Assembly (NCBI GenBank): GCA_041946825.1
Contig: JBHGBD010000025.1
Coordinates: 1-64,000 of the forward strand
Source of the DNA: CAZTHM01 sp041946825
Lineage (GTDB): Bacteria > Acidobacteriota > Terriglobia > UBA7540
Direction of reading: 5' to 3'
DNA length: 64,000 bases
The position numbers and the translations under genes were made by a program. Each line of letters starts with the position of its first letter. Within the stretch, counting starts at the first letter, position 1. Positions 16,531 to 24,668 of this stretch are shown here, piece after piece. The notes under the pieces were generated by a model that had not been told where the DNA came from, did not search any database, and saw only the letters and a list, made by a program, of their open reading frames with translations.

Positions 16531-18261
16531 TTACCAAAAGATCCACTGCAAAACCAAAAACGCCGCGGCGGAAAGCGCGCCCCAGAAGACGGGCCGTTTC
16601 CACAGCGGCAGATGCCCTTCGCTGGGCAATTCGGTGCAACCGTACACGAGCCCCGTCAGTTCTTCCACGGGCTTGGGTTTCGTCAGCAGACTGACTACGA
16701 CCGTGACGATCACGCAAATTGACCACGACCATAGCGCGCGGTACATGTTCTCCGCCATGTCCTTGGCGTGCGAAGAGAGCGCGATGTAGGAGAGCATGCT
16801 GTGGTCGGCTTTCACCAGCGCCCACATGCCGATCGACGAAAGCGTTCCAGCCAGCAATCCCCAGAATCCGCCCGCGGGCGTGGCGCGTTTCCACAGCATG
16901 CCGAGCAAGACGGTGCCAAACAGCGGCGCGATGAAAAAGCTGAAGAGCGCCTGGACGTAGTCCATGATGCTCTTGAATTCCATCACCAGGTAGGCCGTGC
17001 CGATGCTCACCAGGACGCCGAGAATCGTGCACCAGCGCCCCATCGAAACGTAGTGTGCGTCCGTTGCCGCTTTGCGGATGAACGGCCGGTAGATGTCGTA
17101 CGTCCAAACCGTGGCGAAGGCGCTGACGTTTCCGGCCATCCCCGACATGAAACCGGCAATCAGCGCCGTGATGCCGAGGCCCAGCAAACCCGGCCCGCAG
17201 TACCGCGCCAGCATCAGCGGCAGTACCTCGTTGTAACTGTGCCCACCCGCCTGCACGGCGCTTTCCGGAACCAGGTTAAAAGGCAGCAGGCCAAGCCCCA
17301 GAAGGCCCGGCAGGATGACGATGAACGGCACGGCCATCTTGAAGAACGAGCCGATGATGGGCGCGAGCTTGGCGGCGCGAATATCCTTCGCGGCAATGAC
17401 GCGCTGCACCACAAGAAAATCCGTCGTCCAGTACCCGAATGAAATCACCCAGCCGAGACCGAAAACGATGCCTGTCCAGTGGATGCCCATGGGGTTATCG
17501 CTGAACGCGCCCATGGTGCGCCAGAGGTGCGTGTAGTCGCCTTGCGGAAAATTCTGCTGGATGCGCGCGACCAGGCCGTCCCAGCCGCCGGTCTCGATCA
17601 AACCGAGGATTGGGATCAGCAGCGCGCCCAGCCAGATCAAAAAGAATTGCAGCACCTCGTTGAAGATGGCGGAGAACAAGCCTCCCATGGCGACATAAAC
17701 CGCCACGGTGATCGACGAGACCCAGATACTGAAGTGGATGTTCCATCCCAGCACAACCTTCATTACCAGGGCCATTGCGTACATGTTGATGCCCGACATC
17801 AAAACCGTCATGAAGGCAAATGAGACGGCGCTCAGCGCGCGGGCGGGTTCGCCGTAGCGGAGCTGGAGATAGCCGGGAACCGAGTGGGTCTTGGAGATGT
17901 AGTAGAACGGCATCATCACCAGACCCAGGAAAATCATGGCGGGAATCGCGCCCACCCAATACCAGTGCGTGGCGAGGATGCCGTACTCATAGGCGGAAGC
18001 CGCCCAGCCCATCAGTTCCAGCGCGCCGAGGTTGGCGGAAAGAAAGCTCAGGCCCGCCACCCACGCCGTCATCTCGCGCCCGGCAAGAAAAAAGTCTTCA
18101 CCGCTCTTCGTATAGCGCTTCAGGTAGAAGCCGATGCCGAGGACCATCAAGAAGTAGATAACGATGATGGCGAGATCGACGGGGCGGAGGAAGATGAGCT
18201 TCGAGCCGGTGGGATCTTCCGCGAAAAGCAACCCAAGTGGGGTGTGACTGGCCCAATTCAT
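16531..18261 (-). CDS. Sodium/solute symporter (SSS family), probably a sugar importer
   Basis: A 576-aa membrane protein with about 14 helices. SSS-type signatures include GRELTAW-like GREMTAWVAGLSFLSANLGALELMG, the KTHSVPGYLQLRYGEPAR loop and GLGITALIAGFMSGMAGNVSAFATVW. It takes up a solute with sodium. araD and araB lie immediately upstream on the same strand, so a pentose or related sugar is the likely cargo. AAGGA lies six bases before ATG 18261. Confidence 0.9.
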   Translation of the reverse strand: MNWASHTPLGLLFAEDPTGSKLIFLRPVDLAIIVIYFLMVLGIGFYLKRYTKSGEDFFLAGREMTAWVAGLSFLSANLGALELMGWAASAYEYGILATHWYWVGAIPAMIFLGLVMMPFYYISKTHSVPGYLQLRYGEPARALSAVSFAFMTVLMSGINMYAMALVMKVVLGWNIHFSIWVSSITVAVYVAMGGLFSAIFNEVLQFFLIWLGALLIPILGLIETGGWDGLVARIQQNFPQGDYTHLWRTMGAFSDNPMGIHWTGIVFGLGWVISFGYWTTDFLVVQRVIAAKDIRAAKLAPIIGSFFKMAVPFIVILPGLLGLGLLPFNLVPESAVQAGGHSYNEVLPLMLARYCGPGLLGLGITALIAGFMSGMAGNVSAFATVWTYDIYRPFIRKAATDAHYVSMGRWCTILGVLVSIGTAYLVMEFKSIMDYVQALFSFFIAPLFGTVLLGMLWKRATPAGGFWGLLAGTLSSIGMWALVKADHSMLSYIALSSHAKDMAENMYRALWSWSICVIVTVVVSLLTKPKPVEELTGLVYGCTELPSEGHLPLWKRPVFWGALSAAAFLVLQWIFW

Positions 18262-18300
18262 GGTGAGTCCTTAAATCGAATTGTACGCGCAACGCGACGA

Positions 18301-18371
18301 GAAATTGGAAACTGGAAAATGGAAAGTGGCCGGTTATCGAGTTTCCAATTTCGATCTTCGAGTTTCGTCTT
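18301..18371. repeat. Heptad-repeat inverted repeat (unit near GGAAACT)
   Basis: The left arm 18301-18329 and right arm 18338-18371 consist of 7-base units like GGAAACT and AGTTTCC. It lies between araD and the symporter, and its right arm reaches the araD stop codon. Confidence 0.75.
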
Positions 18372-19033
18372 CATCGTTTTCTGTTCTGGCCGTACGTCGA
18401 GTGGTAGCGGTCCCACCACTTCTTCACTTCCTCGGGCGGAATCCGCGGGGGCTCGCCGCCGAGCAGCAGAGCGAGGTGCACAGTCTTGGCCACGTCTTCG
18501 AGCATGACCGCCGCCTTAAGCGCCTCGCGCGGATTCGGCCCCCACGAAAATGTTCCGTGCTGGCCAAGCAGAATCGAGGGGGCGCGAGTCCTGTGTTTCA
18601 GAATCAATTCGCCGATGTGGTCTCCCAGGTTGTCCACATAGGGCGCGCACGGAATGTCTTCGCCGAACTCGTCAGCAATGGCGGTGAGGCAAACGGGAAT
18701 GGGTTTTCCCAGCAGCGCGAAGCTGGTCGCGTAGTTCGAGTGCGTGTGAATCACTCCGCCGATTTCCGGGCAGTGCTTGTAGAGGTAAAGATGGTGCGGC
18801 CAGTCCACCGACGGCTTGAACTTCCCCTTCACCTTCTTGCCGTTGAGGTCGATGACCACCATGTCGGCCGGCCGCATCTTGAGGTAGTCCACCCCGCTCG
18901 GCTTGATCAATACCAGACCACGGTGGCGATCGATCCCGCTGGCGTTGCCCGCGTGCTCGGTGACAAGCCCGGCGCGGTAGATTCCCAGGTTGGCTTCCCA
19001 GACTTCGCGGCGAAGTTTGTCGGAGGGAGTCAT
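18371..19033 (-). CDS. araD: L-ribulose-5-phosphate 4-epimerase
   Basis: A 220-aa class II aldolase-family epimerase interconverting L-ribulose 5-phosphate and D-xylulose 5-phosphate (AraD, UlaF and SgbE group). GNASGIDR and IKPSGVDY form the phosphate and substrate sites. Zinc ligands are the two His of HTHSNYATSFA and the His of GQHGTFSWG. ATG 19033 is preferred to TTG 19039. It lies between ribulokinase and the symporter, in the order araB-araD-symporter. No arabinose isomerase (araA) is in the window, so the upstream step must be encoded elsewhere or the substrate is another sugar. Confidence 0.93.
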   Translation of the reverse strand: MTPSDKLRREVWEANLGIYRAGLVTEHAGNASGIDRHRGLVLIKPSGVDYLKMRPADMVVIDLNGKKVKGKFKPSVDWPHHLYLYKHCPEIGGVIHTHSNYATSFALLGKPIPVCLTAIADEFGEDIPCAPYVDNLGDHIGELILKHRTRAPSILLGQHGTFSWGPNPREALKAAVMLEDVAKTVHLALLLGGEPPRIPPEEVKKWWDRYHSTYGQNRKR

Positions 19034-19045
19034 GTCCAACCGTCT

Positions 19046-19131
19046 TCAGCCGTCAGTTCTCAGCCATCAGCTTTCAGTCAGAACCGGTCTGAGCCTGTCT
19101 TCCTGATTGCTGAAGGCCGACTACTGATAGC
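19046..19131. repeat. Heptad-repeat inverted repeat (unit near CAGCCAT)
   Basis: The left arm (19046-19081) reads in clean 7-base steps beginning CAG; the right arm (19102-19131) is the degenerate complement. The araB stop codon (19121-19123) lies inside the right arm, so the last codons of araB are part of the repeat. Confidence 0.7.
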
Positions 19132-20794
19132 TTCTTCTCATCTCTTTCAGCCGCTTCATTACGTCGTTCGCGCCGCGGCCGAAGTAATCATGCAACAACT
19201 GGTATTCTTTGAACAGGCGATTATAAACTTCATGCCGCGCGGCGTCGGGCTTGTAGGTCAACTTTTGAACCCGCGCCATGCGCTTCGCGGCGTCGAAAAT
19301 TGAATCGAAGCCGCCCGCCGCCGCTCCTGATGCCACCGCGCCGTGCATCGCCGCGCCCAGCGCCGAGCAGGTCTGGAGTTGCTGCGCCAGCTTGATCTCG
19401 CGCCCTGTCACGTCAGCGTAGATCTGCATGAGCAGGCGATTCCTTTCCGGCAGCCCGCCGCACGCCACGAGGTTCCTGACTGCGACGCCTTTCGACTCGA
19501 ATGCCTCGATAATGGTGCGCGTGCCGAACGCCGTGGCCTCGATCAGCGCGCGGTAGATTTCCTCGGCGCGCGTGGCGAGCGTCATACCCACGAGCACGCC
19601 GCTCAGGTCGACGTCCACGAGGATTGAACGATTGCCGTTCCACCAATCGAGCGCCAACAGGCCCGACGCTCCCGGCCGCAGCGCCGCTGCGCGCTTTTCC
19701 AGAGCTGCGACAAAGGGAAGCTTCGCCTTGCGCGCTTCGCGGTGGACGTAATCTGGAACGCCGTGCTCGAAGAACCAGGCGAAGATATCGCCGACCGCTG
19801 ACTGGCCTGCTTCGTAGCCCCAGAGGCCCGGCACGATGCCGTCTTCAACCGTCCCGCACATGCCCTCGACCATCTGCCGCTCGGTGCCGAGCAGCATGTG
19901 GCAGATGGAGGTGCCCATGATCATCACCAGCGATCCCACGTCGGTCACGGTGGTCGCGGGGACGGCGACGTGCGCATCGACGTTGCCGATCGAAACCGGC
20001 GTTCCTTCCTTCAGCCCGGTCTTCTTTGCCCATTCCGCGGTCAGCCCTCCGGCCTTCTCGCCGAGCGGGTAGAACGTTGTCCCGACTTTTTCCTCGATCA
20101 CGTTTTCCATTCGCGGGTGGAGCGCGCGGAAGAAATCCCGGGAAGGGAACCCGTTGCCCTTCACCCACATCGCCTTGTAGCCCGCCGTGCAGGTGTTGCG
20201 CTTCTCTTCGCCCGTTAATTGCCAGACGATCCAGTCCGCCGCTTCGATGAAGCGCTCCGTGGCGTCGTAGACTTCCGGCGCCTCGTCGAGCACCTGGAGG
20301 AGCTTGGAGAAGAACCATTCGGAGGAATACTTGCCGCCATAAATACGGATGAACTCCTCGTCGCGCTCACAGCCGACCTGGTTGATGCGGTTGGCTTGTG
20401 GCTGCGCGGCGTGGTGCTTCCAGAGTTTGACCCAGGCGTGAGGTCGCTTGCGGAGTTGCGGCACGAAGCATAGCGGCGTCCCGTCGTGCTTGGTGGGCAT
20501 CGGCGACGACGCGGTGAAATCCGTGCCGATTCCTACGACGTCGTCGGCACTGACCTTCGCCGCCTTCAGCACTTTGGGGACGCCCTTCTCGACCACGAGG
20601 AGATAGTCGCGCGGATTCTGCAACGCCCAGTCGGGCTCGAGCTTGGGGCCGCCAGGCAGGCGCTCGTCGATCACGCCGTCAGGGTAGGGGACGACCGCCG
20701 ACGCGACCTCTTCGCCGTCACGGACGCGGATCACCACTGCGCGCCCCGACTCGGTTCCGTAGTCGATTCCCAGCGCGAACTTGTCCTTGGCCAT
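19121..20794 (-). CDS. araB: Ribulokinase
   Basis: A 557-aa FGGY-family sugar kinase. Motif GIDYGTESGRAVV (phosphate 1) opens the protein; GIGTDFTASSPMPT, GNVDAHVAVPATTV, the glycine-rich MGTSICHMLLG and CGGLPERNRLLMQIYADV follow. The pattern is that of ribulokinases, which phosphorylate L- or D-ribulose. ATG 20794 has GAGGTC just upstream. The order araB-araD-symporter on one strand points to one operon, likely controlled by the palindrome at 20895. Confidence 0.93.
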   Translation of the reverse strand: MAKDKFALGIDYGTESGRAVVIRVRDGEEVASAVVPYPDGVIDERLPGGPKLEPDWALQNPRDYLLVVEKGVPKVLKAAKVSADDVVGIGTDFTASSPMPTKHDGTPLCFVPQLRKRPHAWVKLWKHHAAQPQANRINQVGCERDEEFIRIYGGKYSSEWFFSKLLQVLDEAPEVYDATERFIEAADWIVWQLTGEEKRNTCTAGYKAMWVKGNGFPSRDFFRALHPRMENVIEEKVGTTFYPLGEKAGGLTAEWAKKTGLKEGTPVSIGNVDAHVAVPATTVTDVGSLVMIMGTSICHMLLGTERQMVEGMCGTVEDGIVPGLWGYEAGQSAVGDIFAWFFEHGVPDYVHREARKAKLPFVAALEKRAAALRPGASGLLALDWWNGNRSILVDVDLSGVLVGMTLATRAEEIYRALIEATAFGTRTIIEAFESKGVAVRNLVACGGLPERNRLLMQIYADVTGREIKLAQQLQTCSALGAAMHGAVASGAAAGGFDSIFDAAKRMARVQKLTYKPDAARHEVYNRLFKEYQLLHDYFGRGANDVMKRLKEMRRSYQ

Positions 20795-20861
20795 GGTTGA
20801 CCTCATCTGAATTCGCGAGCGGCCTTCGGGCGCGTTGCCGGTTCTTCAGAGGCGCGCAGAA

Positions 20862-20869
20862 GTATACCT
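20862..20869 (-). promoter_or_regulatory. Candidate -10 element of the araB operon
   Basis: On the minus strand TATACT lies about 70 bases before araB. The LacI-type palindrome is just upstream of it, close to the expected -35 area. No good -35 hexamer is visible, as expected for a regulated promoter. Confidence 0.35.
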
Positions 20870-20894
20870 CGCTTGCGCCCGCACGGCGCTTGCA

Positions 20895-20908
20895 TGTAAG
20901 CGCTTACG
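20895..20908. promoter_or_regulatory. Palindromic LacI/GalR-type operator
   Basis: TGTAAGCGCTTACG contains a perfect 12-base palindrome GTAAGCGCTTAC (20896-20907) with the central CG typical of LacI-family operators. It lies between the divergent araB operon and the MocA-type oxidoreductase gene and could control both. The repressor gene is not in the window. Confidence 0.7.
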
Positions 20909-21047
20909 CTAAAGGATTCCCACGCCCTTGTCAAGCGACTTCTCCGCGCCTCACCGCCCTCGCCCCCAGTTCGCAAATTCATCATCAGTCATCCGTCGCC
21001 GGTGCTAGAATCCCGCACGCACGCTTCGCATACCAAGGAGGACTCAT

Positions 21048-22385
21048 ATGTCTGAAAAGCCAATCACCCGGCGGGAGTTTCTGGGGCGGGCCGCGGCCGG
21101 TGCCGCCGTGGCGGGCGCCGCCTGCAGCGTCGTCCCGAGCACCACGTCGGTTTCCGCCGCTGAGAAGGTCACGGTGGGAATTGTCGGCGCGGGCATCCGC
21201 GGCCTGGAGTTGATGCAGGCCGTCCTGAACGTCGGCGGGAACGTCGCCATCGTCTGCGACCTCTACGACGGCCACTTCCGGCGCGCACAGGAAATTCAGG
21301 CCAACACGCCGACCACTCGCGAGTACCGCGAAGTGCTCGACCGCAAGGACGTCGATGTGGTGGTCGTCGCGACGTCCGACCACTGGCACGCGCCGGTCGC
21401 CATCGCCGCCATGCAGGCCGGCAAGGACGTCTACTGCGAGAAGCCGATGACCCACACCATCCCCGAGGCGCTGGAGATGGCGAAGGTCTCCAAGCAAACC
21501 GGGCGATTGGTGCAGGTGGGCAGCCAGAGCCTGAGCATGACCTCCACGCAGAAGGCCCGCGAGCTTGTGCAAGGCGGGCAGATTGGAACCGTGTACTCGG
21601 TGCAGGCTTCGATCTACCGGCCAAGCGCCATTGGCGCGTGGCGCTATCCCGTGCCGCCCGACGCCTCGCCGCAAACCGTCGATTGGGAACGATACCTCGG
21701 CAACGCGCCCAAGCGGCCCTTCGATGCCCAGCGCTTCTTCCAGTTCCGCAACTGGTGGGACTACGGCACGGGCATCGCCGGCGACGAGTACGTCCACCTG
21801 CTCTCGCGCGTGCACTACGTGCTGGGCGTTCAGTACCCGCTCAGCGCCATCGCTCAGGGCGGGATCTACAAGTGGACCGGCGACCGCGACGTCCCCGACA
21901 TTCACAACACCTTCTACGACTACGGCAAGTTCCAGGCCGTCGTGCTGGCGAACCTGGTTTCGAACTGGGACCCCGGCGAGATCGTGCGTTTCTACGGCGA
22001 CAAGGGCACGGTCGAACTCACCGAGTGGTCGGCGAATCTCGTTCCCTACAACCCCGTCGAGGATTACAACTACCCGCTGGAAAGCTGGCCAAAAGATCTG
22101 AAGGACAAGTTCATTGAAGAACACAAGAATGATCCGCTGGCCGATGTGGGCACCGCCGGGAAGCAGCCCAAGCGCAAGCGCGAGAGCTTCCCGCAGAAGG
22201 CCGAGGGAACCGAGGACCATTTCCGCAATCTCTTCGAGTGCGTCAAGACGCGGAAGCAGCCCGTCGAGCACGTGGAGTTCGGCTGCGGCACGGCGGTCGC
22301 CTGCCACATGGCCAACATCTCCTACCGGGAGAAAAAGCGGGTCTTCTGGGACGCGGAGAAATTGGAGCTGAAGATGGGAGCCTGA
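21048..22385 (+). CDS. Tat-exported Gfo/Idh/MocA-family oxidoreductase
   Basis: A 445-aa protein with a twin-arginine signal (ITRREFLGRAAAGAAVAGAA). The NAD(P)-binding fold follows (VGIVGAGIRGLELMQAV), then the family motif CEKPMTHTI with the catalytic Lys, and a C-terminal alpha/beta domain with WWDYGTGIAGDEYVHLLSRV. Members oxidise sugars or sugar derivatives, here probably in the periplasm with a tightly bound cofactor. AAGGAGG precedes ATG 21048. It is divergent from araB and shares the operator region. Confidence 0.9.
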   Translation: MSEKPITRREFLGRAAAGAAVAGAACSVVPSTTSVSAAEKVTVGIVGAGIRGLELMQAVLNVGGNVAIVCDLYDGHFRRAQEIQANTPTTREYREVLDRKDVDVVVVATSDHWHAPVAIAAMQAGKDVYCEKPMTHTIPEALEMAKVSKQTGRLVQVGSQSLSMTSTQKARELVQGGQIGTVYSVQASIYRPSAIGAWRYPVPPDASPQTVDWERYLGNAPKRPFDAQRFFQFRNWWDYGTGIAGDEYVHLLSRVHYVLGVQYPLSAIAQGGIYKWTGDRDVPDIHNTFYDYGKFQAVVLANLVSNWDPGEIVRFYGDKGTVELTEWSANLVPYNPVEDYNYPLESWPKDLKDKFIEEHKNDPLADVGTAGKQPKRKRESFPQKAEGTEDHFRNLFECVKTRKQPVEHVEFGCGTAVACHMANISYREKKRVFWDAEKLELKMGA

Positions 22386-22403
22386 TCCCCTCCTGAGAAT
22401 AGG

Positions 22404-22984
22404 CTAGACAGTCGGTAGTTGGTCGGACGGATTCGCTGCGACGGCGGGGCGGTTAACGGCCCTTTGCTTTGCGCATATCCTGATAAGTAGTTGAAAACGA
22501 ACAACTAATCAGCTTTGTAGAAGAATTAAACATTTGTTGATTCTAAATGGCTTGTCAGCTTTGGGTCGAATTTCAAAAAATTAAGTTATTGAATCTAAAC
22601 CACTAGTCAGCTTCCCGATTTTCAAGGGTATAGGGAAGCTCCCGATAGACGCCGCCTCTCCCCCCGCAGGCGGGCTCGAAATCGCGCTCCGGCCTTGTCG
22701 CCTTCCGGATCTTCTCATCTCGCTCCAGTGGCTTTTCATCCCCTCGCCCCAAGGGCTCGCGTCGCCTTGCTACCGAGCCTCGACCATCTGACCAGCTTAG
22801 TCTAGCATACTTGGCTCGAAAAGTCAAGAGACAAAATGCCCCAATCCGAAGATTTTACAATTGCCCGGTCAGGGGCGGCCCTTCGCCGAGACAATCCGCG
22901 CCCGGCGTATTACCCTCGCCCGAACGGAAAATGCCGACGACTTGGGTTTGCCCGGTATTCCGTCTGCCGTCTACTGTCTACCGG
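22404..22984. repeat. Widely spaced heptad arms flanking a 0.5-kb spacer
   Basis: A 7-base-period tract at 22404-22430 (TAGACAG, TCGGTAG units) has a degenerate complement at 22958-22984 (CCGTCTA, CTGTCTA units), which includes the stop codon of the aldo/keto reductase. The arms are of the same type as in the compact hairpins but are 527 bases apart. The spacer holds the AT-rich triple repeat and no recognisable gene. Confidence 0.45.
22487..22616. repeat. AT-rich triple degenerate direct repeat
   Basis: Three related units, read best on the minus strand as AAGCTGAC...TTTAGA.TCAA.AA, end at TCAGCTT motifs 22509-22515, 22555-22561 and 22607-22613 (spacing 46 and 52 bases). The second and third are most alike. 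The stretch is far richer in A and T than its surroundings, which suggests foreign origin or a binding array. The remaining gap up to 22978 contains no gene I can support. Confidence 0.5.
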
Positions 22985-23949
22985 TTGTACTTCGGCGTGA
23001 TGCCGCGCAGGCGGCACCAGACGGCATCGCAACGTGCCAGCGTTTCTCCCGTGAGCGTCCCGCCCTCACAAGCTTTCAGATTCTCCTCGAGTTGGTCCAG
23101 CCGCGACGCGCCGAGAATGATCGAATCCACCACCGGCTGACTGAGCAGCCACTGGAACGCCAGCTCGACCAGCGTCTTTCCGGCTTCGCGCGCAACCACT
23201 CTCAAGTCATCGACGGCGGCAAAGTAGTCGTCGTGCCAGTAGCGGTCCTGATACATCTTGTTGCCGTCAAAGCGAGTGCCGGCAACGGGCCCGCGATCGC
23301 GCGACTGTTTTCCGGTGAGCAGCCCGCCGGCGAGCGGATTGTAAGGGACCACCGCGACGCCGAAGCGCCGGCAGAAGGGCAGATACTCCTCCTCGATGCC
23401 ACGCGCCAGCAGGTTATACATGGGCTGCGAGATGTGCGGCGGCTTGAATCCATTCTTCTGACACAAGCAGTGAATTTCGGCAACCTGCCATGCGGCGTAG
23501 TTCGAAACCGCGGGATACCGCACCTTGCCCGCGCGCACGACTTCGTCCATCGCCGCGAGCGTCTCTTCGATGGGCACGTCGTAATCGGGTTGATGAAGAT
23601 AGTAGACGTCCACGTAGTCCGTGCCCAGGCGCTTCAGGCTCGCGTCGAGAGCCTTGTGAATCGCTGCGCGCGCGAGGCCGGTTTGATCCGGCGCATCCTT
23701 CATTTCCCCGCGGACTTTGGTGGCGACGATGACGCTCGACCGGCGGGCGCCCAGCGCCTTGCCGAAGATGCTTTCCGCGCGGCCTTGGTTATAGATGTTC
23801 GCGGTGTCGAAGAAGTTGATCCCGGCGTCGAGGCAGCGAGCGACCATGCGCGCGGCCGCAGCCTCGTCGGTCTGCGCGCCGAAGGTCATGGTGCCGAATG
23901 AGATTCGCGTAACCTTTAATTCCGTGTTGCTAAGTTGCCGATATTCCAT
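22978..23949 (-). CDS. Aldo/keto reductase
   Basis: A 323-aa cytoplasmic NADPH-dependent reductase. The tetrad is visible: Asp and Tyr in FFDTANIYNQG, Lys in VIVATKV, His in VDVYYLHQPD. Cofactor motifs near the C-terminus read DSIILGASRLDQLEENL. It resembles the YghZ/L-glyceraldehyde-3-phosphate reductase and general stress AKR group. GAGGT precedes ATG 23949. Its last codons lie inside a heptad-repeat arm. Confidence 0.9.
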   Translation of the reverse strand: MEYRQLSNTELKVTRISFGTMTFGAQTDEAAAARMVARCLDAGINFFDTANIYNQGRAESIFGKALGARRSSVIVATKVRGEMKDAPDQTGLARAAIHKALDASLKRLGTDYVDVYYLHQPDYDVPIEETLAAMDEVVRAGKVRYPAVSNYAAWQVAEIHCLCQKNGFKPPHISQPMYNLLARGIEEEYLPFCRRFGVAVVPYNPLAGGLLTGKQSRDRGPVAGTRFDGNKMYQDRYWHDDYFAAVDDLRVVAREAGKTLVELAFQWLLSQPVVDSIILGASRLDQLEENLKACEGGTLTGETLARCDAVWCRLRGITPKYNR

Positions 23950-23965
23950 GGGAACCTCGGTGGCG

Positions 23966-24070
23966 GAAGTTGAAGAATCAAAGAGTCAAAGAGTCGAAAG
24001 GTCAAAAGGTTGAAGGGACAAGGTGAGGACGCGCATTGTCCATCTTCGACTCTTCAACTCTTGAACTTTC
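23966..24070. repeat. Heptad-repeat inverted repeat (unit near CAAAGAGT)
   Basis: A purine-rich left arm (23966-24016) with 7- to 8-base steps, and a pyrimidine-rich right arm (24041-24070). It lies in the divergent space between the aldo/keto reductase and the next gene, immediately before that gene's -10 candidate, so here it sits upstream of genes rather than at a 3' end. Confidence 0.65.
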
Positions 24071-24105
24071 TGCTGATGCCGCAAATTTCGACTACAATGT
24101 CGGCC

Positions 24106-24489
24106 ATGTCCACGCCCACTCTCCTCCAACTCGCCCAAGATCTCGAATGGCTGGGGTGCGAACTGGAATACCAGGGGCAGAAGCACGCGCACGAAGGCTT
24201 CCCCGGCCGCGGAGCGACCTGGGAAACGTTCCTCCACATGCGCGACGGCGTCGAGAAGACCGCCGAAAAAGTCGAGCGCGAACTGAAAGCCTCGCTGAGT
24301 TTCAACCCCACGTCCGTGGCGGGAATCGAATACCCCCTCGAGGCCGCCATGGACGCGATCGGCGTTCAGCTTAGCGCGCTGGAGGACATCAAGCAGACCG
24401 CCGAGTCTGCCGTGCACGATCTTCCCGTCAAGGTTCGGGCCTTCACCCGGATGGTCGAGACGTACCTTCGGGCGACGGGGAAGTTGTAG
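24106..24489 (+). CDS. Hypothetical helical protein (127 aa), possibly leaderless
   Basis: MSTPTLLQLAQDLEWLGCELEYQGQ opens a soluble, largely helical protein with a long helix HMRDGVEKTAEKVERELKASL and a C-terminal helix FTRMVETYLRATGKL. TACAAT (24093-24098), a good -10 hexamer, ends seven bases before ATG 24106, which suggests a transcript starting at the start codon; no ribosome-binding site is seen. No family recognised. Confidence 0.6.
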   Translation: MSTPTLLQLAQDLEWLGCELEYQGQKHAHEGFPGRGATWETFLHMRDGVEKTAEKVERELKASLSFNPTSVAGIEYPLEAAMDAIGVQLSALEDIKQTAESAVHDLPVKVRAFTRMVETYLRATGKL

Positions 24490-24513
24490 CGCGGAACAGC
24501 CGCCAACCGCCAT

Positions 24514-24637
24514 GTCACCCTGAGCAAGCCCCCACATTTTGGGGCGCGACGAAGTGTCTGCAGTTGCGATGCTGCGACGCGCAATGCAGATTCTTCGCTT
24601 CGGCCCGATCAGATCGGGACTCCGCTCAGAACGACAA
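24514..24637. repeat. Dispersed palindromic element with TGTCA..CTGAGC ends
   Basis: Outer arms TGTCACCCTGAGC (24514-24526) and GCTCAGAACGACA (24625-24637) are near-complementary. Inside lie two hairpins, CCCC..GGGG (24530-24545) and CCCGATC-A-GATCGGG. A sister copy is at 29571. Such TGTCATCCTGAGC elements are abundant intergenic repeats in Acidobacteriota and other phyla. Confidence 0.65.
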
Positions 24638-24668
24638 TCGGCCGCGCCCTCCTCCGCTCTTAGAGTTA

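Noticed and set aside
20985..22307. A 440-residue minus-strand open frame opposite the MocA oxidoreductase
   Set aside because: It is an antisense by-product of GC-rich third positions; the plus strand carries the Tat signal and EKP motif.
22487..22616. A CRISPR array
   Set aside because: There are only three units, they differ from each other substantially, spacing is uneven and no cas gene is present.
22603..22827. A 74-residue Arg/Glu-rich minus-strand frame in the 22.4-23.0 kb gap
   Set aside because: It is low-complexity with no ribosome-binding site and no family; it starts in GC-rich DNA and ends in a repeat, so coding cannot be supported.
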